Assembly: GCA_951812925.1 (NCBI GenBank)
Contig: OX638372.1
Coordinates: 66,543,407 to 66,607,406, forward strand
Length of the DNA stretch: 64,000 nt
DNA from: Calliopum simillimum
Lineage: Eukaryota; Arthropoda; Insecta; Diptera; Lauxaniidae
Direction: 5' to 3'
Shown here: one piece after another, positions 1 to 10,587 of the stretch
Position numbering within the stretch: position 1 is the stretch's first letter
Layout: the number at the start of each line of letters is the position of its first letter
Translations under genes and position numbers: made by a program
The notes under the pieces: model-generated
What the model saw: only the letters and a program-made list of their open reading frames with translations
What the model was told of the DNA's origin: nothing
Databases searched by the model: none

Positions 1-1908
1 TGACCTCTTGCTTATCACGAAAAGACAAACGACGAGGAGCAAATCTAATTGGAATGTCTGAACTTAAACGAATTTTCATTTTGTATGTAGATCATAAGCT
101 GGAATGTTTTCAGTGTCAAAATAAAAGTTTTGCATAATTTCATTCATAGTTTTGATTTGAAAAGAAGTAAGTTGTTCGCAAATATTAATCTTTTCTTTTG
201 TTTGAGTATCGTTTGAATCTATATCAATTGCAAAGATATCAGGAATTGGTTGGTTTGGATTTAAAATATCTAATCCAACAATTTTTTTGGTACAAATATT
301 TTTAAATTCTTTTTCATCAGCATACGAATAATTAAGCATTTCACATTTTGTGGATGGATCAAGCGAAGTTCTAGAATCTGTTAAATTGATAGAATCAAAT
401 GCACAATTAAGCAAATTTCCATTAAGTTTAATTTTGGTTGAATCGTTATTATAATTAAGTTTAATATTAAATTTAAGAGGTGAGTTTATGACACATAAAG
501 CAATATTAAAGGCATTTAAAAAATCTCGACCCAACAGGAATGGGTAAGGTATAAGTTCATCAGAAATAATAAATACATAAATAGTCTTTTTAACTCCAGC
601 AAATTTAAAATCTATAAGCATCCTTCCATAAGAATTCAATTTAAAATCTCCAATGCCTTTGTAACCAGTGAAGAAGGATATGTTGTTTCCAAGATGACTC
701 GGAATGATTGAGCGTTGGGCAAAACTAGCCGGACTACCAGTATCAAACAAAGAATGGAAATTGCTATAAACGGCTTTTGAATCAATAGGAAAAGCGGCAC
801 TTACCATATTTATTGCTGATATGGGTTTTATTTGTTCCTCTGCACCATCGTGAGTAGAATTATCAATGTCGGTCAACAAAGCTATTTGATTGGAAGAAAT
901 TGGACAATTTTTCAAAATGTGTTGAACTGAGCCGCATCGAAAGCAAGAGCCTTTTGGCCGTATGGGTTTCTGACAAGACGATGAAAAATGTCCTAAACTA
1001 GAACAGTTATAACAACGAATCTGCTTTGTAGTAACAACTTCGTTGCCTTTTACACTGACAGAAGGCTTACTTCCAATTGACTTCCCATTCAATTTTTTTA
1101 ATTGAACATATCTCTGTGACAAAACTTTTAGTCGTTCAATGTTTTTCGCTGGATACAATACAGCAATATCTGGGGATCTATCATTTAGACCATTTAAGAT
1201 ATACTGGATAACAAAATCTTCACCGATATCAGCTCTGGAAGAAATTTCTTGCATCTGAAGAATGTATCCAATAACTGATGTTCTAGTTGGATCATATTTA
1301 GTCCGTTGTAGAGCTTCAATTACTTCAGGTATGGAAAAAGTGTGTCCAAAGTTGCGTAAAAAATTTTCTTTAAAATCACCATACGTGTTTGATTGATCCA
1401 CTTTCAAAAATAATTCCGCAGGTGTGTTTTTCTTCATAAGACGCCGTATACATTTGAGTCGATAAGTATCGTCAACATGTAATGGATCGCATACTCTTTC
1501 AAAATCCATTATCCATTTTTTTGCATCAATAGTTTCATCTCCATTAAATTCCGAGATGACATGTTCAATGTCAGAAAAATCTGCACGACGGTGTAGGAGC
1601 GTAGGCTGTGCTACGTCCATTTCTAACTCACTTAATTGTTTCTTCAGCTCTGCAATCTTTATTCGCTTCTGAAGAGCCCCGATCTCTTCATCAAGCTCGC
1701 GACTCTCTGTTTCAACCAACTGGTTGTTACTGGTATCAGCAGTGTCTCCGTTCCCTTCAGGAGTCCCATTTAAAAATGCTGCCTCGATCTCTTGCATATT
1801 CTCTTCTCCAATCAACTGGCGTAATTGTGCCATCGTTGCAGAGGGTGGAAAATTTATTCCTTTTTGAACTAACCAGTTCACTAAATTTCCACGTAGTATT
1901 TTCGCCAT
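1..1908 (-). CDS. Ty3/Gypsy-type LTR retrotransposon Gag-protease, start of RT beyond it (partial)
   Basis: The main frame (1908 down to 76) is 610 residues. It has an acidic, coiled-coil-prone stretch at about residues 65-100 and a Gag-like region at about 105-280. Two CX2CX4HX4C zinc knuckles lie at C299-C312 and C322-C335. A retropepsin follows, with active-site DTG at 389-391 and LLGRD at 458-462. Gag packages the element RNA and the protease cleaves the polyprotein, both in cytoplasmic virus-like particles. After the TGA at 76-78 the next frame reads a typical pre-RT peptide (PRRLSFRDKQEV) to the window edge, so pol continues to the left. The junction is ATGA, so pol lies in the -1 frame. 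The start at 1908 is the first ATG after stop-rich DNA. I could not delimit an LTR or primer-binding site to its right. The long intact frame suggests a fairly young copy. The superfamily call is firm; the family is not assigned. Confidence 0.88.
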
Positions 1909-3704
1909 TCTTTATATTGATTTTATCCCACTTCTGATTTGTAAAAAGGATTTCAATTATTTATTTTATTCGGAACAATTTTATTATTTTCAGTTTGAAG
2001 TTTTTGTACAAATTGAATTATTTTATCTTACAATCAAAAAAAAGTTTGTTTTCATAGCCTACTACAGTACTTAAAAAATATTGTTAACTCCAATCGTTAT
2101 ATCGACGTATTTTCAAGTGAAAACTACAACGGAAAGTAATAATAAAATTTGAACATTGCCGTGAGGGTAACATCGTAAAATATTAAGTATACTTATAATT
2201 TAAAATGTTCTTACAAATTCGCTTTATTAAATAAACGTAATATTTATTCGAAAAAGTAAACGAAAAAAATCATTAGTGTCACAGTCAAGAGTAAAACGTT
2301 TTTTAAAAAGAATTGTTTTCATTAGCAAACATACTCACAGAACGTCTCACAAAAAATCTCAAACCCAAAAAACCAGTTGAAATGATTTTTGCATAAGATG
2401 CAGAAATGGAAATTTAACATAAACTTTTCAATAAAAATTCTTAAATTCCTTCTTTCAATGTTTCTTGTTTTAATTTTTGTTGGAACTTCTAACGGGTTCT
2501 TGCAAGAGACTTTTTTAAAAACAACAATGCAACTATAAATTTAATTATTTCATATTTCAACATCAACATAGATATTCCTTCATTACTAATTCAGTCTCAA
2601 CAGTCAATGGCTTTTTTCAGTGTCACCATTAATACTTTTGCTCAAATATTGATTACGTCTTGTTCCCTAAGCCCTTCAACTTGTGATCTATACGAAAATT
2701 GTCTCCCTACATGTAAAAGTACATTTTTACATAGGCCTTAATAACAGTTAGCGGCTGGTAGCTAAAAACAAACAAAGTTTTGGTAGGTAACTGGAATCTT
2801 CCACGTTATGCGTTCATTCTTGTTACCAAATAAAGCGGATGTTTTATGGTGTGACCATTAACTCCTTTCAATACGCCAATTCTCCACTCTGCGAAATTGT
2901 CTACTGGTGGTGTGCAAGTGATAAAACAAACAGACCAAACGGGATGATACAACCCTGCGATGGAAGGGAAGGTGTCTTCTCTTCAAAGCATTGCGAGGAA
3001 TGCCAGAGTAACATTCGTTGGTGGCACATCATTCCAAATTATTTTTTGCTGCTTCCGCTGTTTCCATTGCGTCTGATGTGCAGCACCAACCAACCAAACA
3101 ACATTGCGTTGTTTCCGTTCTTTCCATTTCATCGTGTCCTGTGCTGCTACCGCGTTATAGTGTTTTTTTTTTATTACATTTTTTTTGGTGTCGATTTCGG
3201 AGCAAGAGATACAAAAAGAACTAGTGTTCGTCCTATGTACGAGAAAAGACGGATAATAAAGTTAAGTTCTTTATGTTGCCAGATTTTTATGAGTTTTTGA
3301 ACATAGAAAAGGAATGAAAGGAAGTAAAATTGTGCGTATAATCCAAATTCGAGGTCAGAATTTGCCCACTCGCTCTAGATTTCAAGATATTTGAGATTAA
3401 AAACAAGAACACTGCCATTTTTGAGATCCGTTGAAAATTGTTGTACGATGCTTTCTTCAAAAGTTATGATCGATTAAAGATGACGTTAACCAATTTTTGA
3501 AACATTATAAAATATTCCGGAAAATTCCAAAAAAAAAACTCACACGTATTCCTTGCACGATTTTAAGCATTTTATGCCTTATGCACTTTTTCCATAAGAT
3601 GCCTTGTTTTCCCCTACTACAGAAAAACGAATTGCACGGCGCACTATATCGTTAAAAGCTTTTGAACCAATATCGATTACCCCATTTTTTTTTCTTGGAT
3701 ATAT
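1909..3704. other. Unassigned AT-rich DNA, possible 5' LTR/leader of the Gypsy element
   Basis: This stretch lies upstream of the minus-strand Gag start. A 5' LTR would be expected here, but without the other LTR I see no defensible boundaries. A 153-codon open frame (2839-3300, plus strand) is rich in F, C and W, has no recognisable domain and reads like chance. Nothing else was recognised. Confidence 0.4.
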
Positions 3705-6404
3705 TTTTAAAACCCTACGCCGAGGGCATATTCACTTTCTCCTTCCGTTTGTAACTCAGAGAAGGAGGAGTGGCAAATATAGAAAAGTATATATATTCTT
3801 GATCAGCGTCACCTCCTGAATCGATAAAGCCATGTCCGTCTGTCAAAATGCACCTTTAAGAGTATTTTTGACCGGAATGCAAGAATAGTTAGCGCAAGCT
3901 CTAAGCGAAACCTAGGCAAATTTAGACAAGAAGGCGTGGCACCTCCCATATAAGCAAAAGTTTCAAAATGCCTCGTTGAAAACATTTTTTGGGATAGTCC
4001 AACTAAATTTCACTCAAACACAAAAAACTTTAAATGCAAGCCCTGGACTAATCAATAGGTGAAATCGAACAAGAGGAAGTGGCACCTCCCATATAAGCAA
4101 AAGCTTAAAATTTCTACACTGAGAACGGTTTTTGAGACAATCCCTCTAAATTTCATTCAGACACTAAGAACTATATGGGTGATTCTCAGATAACTGTACT
4201 TTTTGTGTCCTCTGGCGCTTTCACCTATACAGTAGGCTTTTTTTTCACAAAAAATTACGCTATAAGTTAGAAACTATGCTTTTCTAATAGAGCGTATCAA
4301 TTTTACCACCAAATATTTATTGGTCTACTTTGAAAGTTTGCAAATATATCCCAAATGTCACAAACGTGGCATGTCCTACCCCTACTTTTTATACACAAAA
4401 CGATGAAAAACGATCCAAAAACGGAAATAGAACAGAAAATAAGTTACTACACATATTAAGTAATTACTTTAGGCTACAATATTCTGAGCTCATCTGCAGT
4501 TTTAAATAATTTTTAGAGGGCACAATTTCGAATTGAAAAGTGTCCCCTAGTTTTGGAAAAAAAAAATTCTTGAAAGCATTATGCTACTACTGCATGGTAC
4601 TACTGTTTCAGTCAATAGATTGCAATACATATGCATTAGTTCTGATCACTATCCATCACCCAAAGGTCATCGTGTCAAGACGAGTCCAAAAAGAAATCTG
4701 TTTGCGTTTTATAGCGCAGTTTATAAACAAAAGCAGTTCTTTTTAAAAATTATGGTCACAAACGTGGCACTCGGCACTCCCAGGTAGTACATTTTATTTT
4801 ATGCATGAATCAATTTTTTTGTAGGATTTGCATACATGACCCCAAATTCTTTCGGAAAAATCTTGAACTCAAAAGCGTGCTTTACAATGAGCGATAAACT
4901 ACAAAATTGTCACAAACGTGGCGCATCAAAAATGTCACAAACGTGGCACTTTTTATCAGTCTGCAAAAAACATATTTCGATATAAAGTTTGAGTATACTG
5001 ATGTTAAGTTGAAGGCTATTAATTATGTTTTTAATACAAAAATTTTTCTACACCATCAGAATCCTGAGTTATCCTTGCTCAAAAGTGAAAAAATCACTGT
5101 TTTGACATCTACTTAAAGCTATAGAACAAAAACAACAACAAGTAAAATTAATTTTTGTTAATGGATTCAGACAGCCAAATTTATTGTCAACAAGACATAA
5201 TTTACCGTTTTTTAATTGCATTCCCAGCTTTCGAGTTATAAACGTTTAAAATAAGGACATCTTTCGATAACATACAAAAGATTTTTCGAGACCCAAAAGT
5301 TACAAAAAATCAAGTTTTATTATTTTTATCAATAAAATATATAATTAATAAAATTTCGTGACCTTGCAGACCATAATCGCATAAAAAACTACAGTTCTAT
5401 GCTAGATTTAGTGAATGACCCTACTAAACTATTGCTTTGCAAATTAACAGAATCAAAATTTCATCTGTTCATTCACTAAATCTACAATAGAGCCTTAGTT
5501 TTTCATCCGATTTTAGTCTACAAGGGCTTAAAATTTTTGTGATAAATTATATTTTTGATAAAAATAATAAAACTTACTATTTTTGTTAATTTTTCGGTCC
5601 AGAAAATCCTTTGTGTGTTATTGAGAGGTATCCTTTTTTTAAAGGCTTTTAACTCGGAATCTAGGAATCCAGTTGAAAAACGGTAAATTTATTATCAATT
5701 CGGCTGTCTGAATCCATTGACAAAAATTAATTTTACTTCTTGCTGTTTTTGTTAAGTAGATATCAAAACTGTGATTTTTTCACTTTTGAGCAAGGATATC
5801 TAAGGATACTGATGTAATAGAAAAAAATCAAGATCAGATTCGTAATTAGGAGATCCTAATCCACCATAAACGGATATAAAAACAGAGAACAGGAAACCAT
5901 TGTTGATCTTTAGGGCGATAGAGATTAAAAAAATGGACCACTGGAGACATGACACTGTTGCAAAATAAGTCTTGAAGTGTAAATTTGTCATTATATGCAA
6001 TATATCTCTCATCAAAACGCTTCAAAACCATGATTTTTCCATACTGTGGCTAAAATGTCACAAACGTGGCAATTTGGTCACAAACGTGGCAGCAAAATTT
6101 CTTAATTTCGACCTCAAAGCCGTAAATTCACACTTGTAGTTGAACTACTTAAAAGGTGAGTTTTAAGAGTGTGTTTACACAAGATAGCATGAAGAAACTT
6201 GCAAAAATCCAAAAAAATTATCTGCCAATTTTACAACTCGAAAAAGCACAGTTATCTAAGAATCACCCATATATGCAAGCTCTAAGCAAAAACTGTGTGA
6301 ACTCGAACAAGAAGGCGTGGCACCTCCCGTATAAGAGAAATTTTCAAAATACTGCAGTGTAGGGTACTTAATATTTGGTCAAGCCAAAGGTAACACCCTC
6401 ACTA
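3705..6404 (-). repeat. Family B dispersed repeat, minus-strand copy split by family A
   Basis: Read on the minus strand, it starts near 6404 with a leader containing a TTTGGYYWRRCCAAA-like dyad. It continues with degenerate units of about 115-120 bp carrying GGGAGGTGCCACGCC-like text. It ends at 3705-3850 with the CAGACGGACATGG / TGATCAAGAATATATATACT core and a GTAGGGTTTTAAAA tail. The family A element (4174-6271) sits inside one unit: the repeat text stops at 4173 and resumes at 6272 with only a TA duplicated. The core resembles dipteran mini-me-type repeats (from memory). No coding capacity is seen. Confidence 0.7.
4174..6271 (+). mobile_element. Family A TIR element, copy 1 (2.1 kb, TA-flanked)
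   Basis: The ends are inverted: TATGGGTGATTCTCAGATAA on the left and its near-complement ending ATCACCCATA on the right, flanked by TA on each side. The inner part, about 5000-5440 against 5450-5830, is a long imperfect palindrome. Six copies of GTCACAAACGTGGC lie at 4357, 4755, 4909, 4934, 6057 and 6077, all in the same orientation. No transposase was recognised and the open frames are under 85 codons. TA flanks suit Tc1/mariner-type insertion, but the superfamily is inference. Confidence 0.75.
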
Positions 6405-6850
6405 GTTTATAATTTTTTCAGAGGAGGGGTAGTTGCTTAAATTTTTATTCAGGCATGTTCTGGACTCCGATTCACTTCGTAATCGAAAGTAAATCAGTCT
6501 TCAAGTGCTCTAAATTGCAACAAATAAGATGCAATCGGAATTGTATTTCAAGAAATAAAATTTGCTATTGGCCTGTAAGATTTACCTAAACATAAAAGAG
6601 ATTTGGTGTTCATTATCGAAATGTGGCACACCAAAATTCAAATTCACTTCCGATCAAAATCGTATTTCAGAACATGTCTGATTTTTTTAAAATATGGATT
6701 TTCAATGATAAATGAAGAATTTTGGTCCAAAGAAATTTTTCTTCCGAAATCTCGAGAATTATTTGGCCATATGGTCTAATGAGTCGATCTACATACTTGG
6801 TTTTTTTGCGGCATCGGGAACTGTTTTTCATTTCGTTTGAGAGTGTATAC
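6405..6850. other. Unassigned DNA between repeats
   Basis: AT-rich, with no reading frame, RNA gene or repeat that I can support. Confidence 0.3.
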
Positions 6851-7428
6851 TAGATAGTATCACAGAAAAAAGTTCACCGTAAACCCCCCACTTTGAAAGC
6901 TTATCGGTTTTGATTTTTAAAGAATAAAATTTTTTTTTCGATTTCTAAATAAGCTCTTAAATGAACGTCCGATCATCAAGTATAGTACGTATATATCGTT
7001 GTAAATCCCTCGATGTGGACTATATTTCATTCATAGAAGTAATTTATCTCAAATTGTTGAAATTCAAGAAGAATATCAAACCACAGTACGAAATATGAAA
7101 AACGGGATGTTTCAAAAACGAAAATCGCCCCTAAGACTATGCAATATTTTTTTTTAACATTTGACATTTCAAACGTGTGCAAATAAATAAAAAAAGAATC
7201 TTGCTTAGTTTTAGGGGGCGATTTTTGTTCTTGAAACATTCTGTTTTTCATATTTTGTACTGAGGTTTTAGATTCGTTATAACTTCTTCAATTCCAATAA
7301 TTTGAGGAAACTCTCGCAGAGATGAATCTTATGATTTTTTGTGTACATAAGTACAACTACTTAAAAATCAAAACCGAATAGCTTTTAAACAGGGGGGTTT
7401 TTTTTTGTATGGGGATCGATACCATCTA
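6851..7428. repeat. Long imperfect inverted repeat (about 0.58 kb)
   Basis: The left end TAGATAGTATC matches the complement of the right end (TAGATGGTATC on the other strand). Inward there are paired blocks: CCCCCC followed by AAGCTTATCGGTTTTGATTT near 6890-6920 against its complement near 7355-7398, and a block at 7081-7135 against 7207-7266. The centre is near 7150. No coding capacity; a non-autonomous hairpin element is the simplest reading. Confidence 0.55.
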
Positions 7429-8384
7429 CACCTTTTTTAATTTAATTTCAGAAGTTTTCAATTATATTTGAGAAATTTTCATTTATATTTCAGAAACTTT
7501 CATTTATATTTCAGAAACTTTCATTTTAATTTCATAAATTTTCATTTTAATTTCAGAAAAAATGTTATTTTACTTTAATAAGATTTGTATGACAAAAACA
7601 CTTTGCTTATTTTAATTTTTTAAGACAGATGGTACGTAAAGTTAACAAAAGGGCATGAATCGATATTGCCCATTGATACTTAGTATAGTAAGTTTGGACC
7701 CTACTCGCCCATGCTCAACCCAATTGCAACCATTTGATATAAGCTAAGGACTCATGTCAAGTCACACATTCAGGTTCCAATTATGCACGGAGTAGGTGTT
7801 GGAGAGCAACGGCTTGTTTATTTAGAGCAGCAAATAGACGGAGGAATTCCAGCAAATGCTTGCAGTGACTGCGCTAGGGCTGTGCAACATACATCGTCAT
7901 TTACAGCAACTGCTTTGAAGCTCGAAAATATGCCGGTTGGAGAGTTAATTGTATATGCATCAATAACTAACACGTGTTATTCAGTTTTCATTGTAATTGT
8001 TTCATTGTTAAAATATTGTATGATCTCATGACTTTCTTTGAAATTAAATATCTGAACTGGTGATTTTCATTTTCCGCTTACTACTTTACTGTTGATGGGC
8101 AATATCGATTCGTGCCTTTTGTTAACTCTACGTACCATTTTTCTTCAAAAATCAAAATGAGCAAAGTGTTTTTGTTATACAAACCTTATTAAACTTAAAC
8201 AAAATTTTTTTCTGAAATTAAAATGAAAATTTCTGAAATTAAAATGAAAATTTCTCAAATATAAATGAAAATTTCTCAAAAATAAATGAAAATTTCTCAA
8301 ATATAAATGAAAGTTTCTGAAATATAAATGAAAATTTCTCAAATATAAATGAAAACTTCTGAAATTAAATTAAAAAAGGTGTAG
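7426..8384. mobile_element. Foldback-like element with near-identical arms and a unique 0.4-kb core
   Basis: The termini CTACACCTTTTTTAATTTAA are inverted copies that stay identical for about 35 bp. The arms then carry 4-6 imperfect 20-22-bp subrepeats of the type TTTCATTTATATTTSAGAAA, and they pair inward to GGCAATATCGAT near 7665 and 8100. The roughly 0.4-kb core (7680-8090) is less AT-rich. A TA lies inside each terminus, compatible with TA target duplication, but the true end is ambiguous by a few bases. Confidence 0.65.
7783..8031 (+). CDS. Hypothetical open frame in the core of the 7.4-8.4 kb foldback
   Basis: An 82-codon frame. It could be extended upstream by about 15 codons without a stop, although there is no earlier ATG. 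The text (e.g. GVGVGEQRLVYLEQQIDGG) is less low-complexity than most chance frames in this window and contains a CSDCA motif. I recognise no family. It could be a captured host or TE gene fragment or simply chance; the opposite strand also has a run of about 40 open codons. No promoter, splice site or polyadenylation signal ties it to a transcript. Confidence 0.2.
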   Translation: MHGVGVGEQRLVYLEQQIDGGIPANACSDCARAVQHTSSFTATALKLENMPVGELIVYASITNTCYSVFIVIVSLLKYCMIS

Positions 8385-8709
8385 TGTATTCTACGCAGAT
8401 GAATGAGATTAGATGCGTAGAAAATCACATAAACTGGAATGTTGGACTGCAAAACGTCTCCGAAACACAAAATTCGGAATATATCTGAAGCTATTTAACT
8501 GCTATATCTCCAAAACTAATCAATGAAATGCTTTGCGTTCATGAAAAGTTTTAACCAGGTCGATGTAAAATGTATCATACAAGAATTTCAATAGTTAATA
8601 ATGAAATGGGATAATCCCAAGCAAAAAAGCTATATCATTTACATTCTAAAAATGTCTGGCATCTTAGAGTTGGATCGATATTTTAGTAAGGACTCGCTCA
8701 TTCGTATTA

Positions 8710-8753
<44 letters not shown>

Positions 8754-9474
8754 TAGTAAACTTGTCGTAAAAAAGTTGCTGCGAGTACTAATGTATCCAT
8801 CAGTAAGATACACGAACTGTAAATGTGAACGAATTGCTTTGGCTTCCGCCCTCTATTTACTTAAAAAAAAAAAAAAAACACTACACGCAAACAGGACTCT
8901 GGAGGGTATTTCAACATGAAGTTTGAGCTTGTGACGCTCTTCTACACGCGTCAACATTCGCTCCCTTTCAAAATACAAAACCAAAAAACAATGGCAACAA
9001 AACGCAAAACATCTACGAGATAGTGTATCTGCGCTGACAAAGCAAATGATTCCGACCAGATACGATGTATTTGTACAATTACACCCACACATATGGGGAA
9101 ACAAATACATACACAATGTGTATTTCACACGTGTGTGCGTACACATGTTTTATTTGTCGCACTCTGTAAAGGTAGGGTCGGGTCGAGTCGGGCTTTCAAT
9201 GGATTTGCATGATTTATATCCTGCGACATATTTGCTTTGTTGTTATTTGCTTTTTTTTTCTTTGCCTTTTTATGCCGGTAAATGTGCGAGTGTATTTGTA
9301 TCTATGTGAAAACGTAAACGATGGGACATCGCTTTCATTGTGGGATTCTCAAAACCTAAACCAATTGGCAGTTTTTTTGTAGCTTACTTTTTAAATGGAT
9401 TGTGCAGATATAAACAAATTTTATAATTTTAAATGAGCAAAAGCTGTACCTATTATCTGAAGTATAGCATTTTG
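8385..9474. other. No gene seen; contains an (ACA)n microsatellite
   Basis: Non-repetitive to my eye except for the microsatellite at 8709-8753 and a poly(A) run near 8863-8878. The frames at 8853-9146 and 9046-9309 overlap on opposite strands, are low-complexity and are not supported. Confidence 0.4.
8709..8753 (+). repeat. (ACA)n microsatellite
   Basis: About 14 uninterrupted ACA/CAA units. Confidence 0.95.
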
Positions 9475-9682
9475 AAAATTTGCTTGTATGGGAGGACACA
9501 CGACCTCTTTTCTTTATCCACATGTTTTTTGCCCAAGGCTTGCATTCATTTTCTTTACTACCTATCTGTGTGAAAGTTTGCTGCAATATTTCAAACAACG
9601 CTTGCAGTACAGCATTTTATAGATTTTTCTTGTATGTGAGGTACCACACCCTTTTATCCGATTCTACCAAGGTTTTGTTCAG
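9475..9682 (+). repeat. Family B fragment
   Basis: Two degenerate units (TTGTATGGGAGG..., then TTGTATGTGAGGTACCACAC). It is cut off at TTCAGAG, where the CCAAGA-rich element begins. Confidence 0.5.
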
Positions 9683-10324
9683 AGTCTTGGTCTTGGTCAT
9701 TTTTTGAGGCCAAGACGCCGATATAATTTCAAGACGTAGATCAAGATTGCTATGGTCTGATCAATATTGCTATGGTCTTGGAATTGATGATCATCGTGTT
9801 TCTTTTCAGTCTTGGTAATATGTGTCACGCCCCTATCAAGCATAAAATCATCTTTGAATTCAAAATTTGGCGTCTTAAAAACCCAATTGCTTTCAATGTA
9901 TAATATTGAACACTACCGTGAACTCTATTCAATTAAATTACAAATAAATCAACACCTTAAGTTGAGTTCACACATTTAAAATTAATCTTTATTTAAAATT
10001 AAATTTTAACAATTTGTATGCATTTCGGGATGTTGACAACCCATCTTCAGCAACACGAATGAAAATATTTGATTTTAAATACAATAAAATAAACAAAGTG
10101 TAAGACTTGTAAGAATCATTAGAAAGAGAAAAACAACAACTGCTTTGCAAAAATATGTTTTCGAAACTTTGAATACTCAACAACCTTTAGAAATATTTTC
10201 AAGACCAAGACTTAAAATTCAAGATCAAGAACAAGACCAAGGCTCAGTATCAAATCCAAGACCACGACCAAGAATCATCTAATCTAAGATCAAAACCAAG
10301 ACCAAGTGCATTTGTCACCTATCT
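9683..10324. mobile_element. CCAAGA-rich foldback relic (same family as 45202-45532)
   Basis: The left part (9683-9830) has repeated TCTTGGTC and the right part (10190-10320) has the inverse GACCAAGA. The middle contains GCATAAAATCATCTTTGAAT, matching in inverse the middle of the 45.2-kb copy. The left terminus looks truncated against family B. The right terminus, complement of TAGATAGGTGACAAA, only loosely fits TAGTGGTGAGCAAA. Confidence 0.5.
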
Positions 10325-10587
10325 AAGCAATTTCGAAGCATCTATATAAGGTGAGTTTTGCATGTGGTAGAACAGCATCGATTTGAATTTGTTTTGGCAT
10401 TGAATATTATTCTTTTGAAAAAGTATGTAAATAGGTCTGACCTATATTGTGTTATTTCTGTTTAATGAATGAGCTTATTAATGGTATTGATTGGGATCTG
10501 CTCTTTATTGGTTTATATACTTAAAATTGTTTTGAAGTTTACTTGAGGACATTATAAGATGAAGTTCTTATTAATATTCCTTTGAAA
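10325..10587. other. Unassigned spacer
   Basis: Nothing recognised between the foldback relic and the LINE. Confidence 0.3.

Noticed and set aside
1909..2340. 5' LTR of the Gypsy element (an AGTTAACA-like start near 2090)
   Set aside because: Only an AGTTAACA resemblance. No primer-binding site or second LTR is in view, so boundaries would be guesswork.
2839..3300. 153-codon plus-strand frame
   Set aside because: No domain, low-complexity F/C-rich text and no splice or promoter context. Left as chance.
8853..9309. Opposing frames of 97 and 87 codons
   Set aside because: They overlap on opposite strands around poly(A) and CACA-rich text, with no domain.
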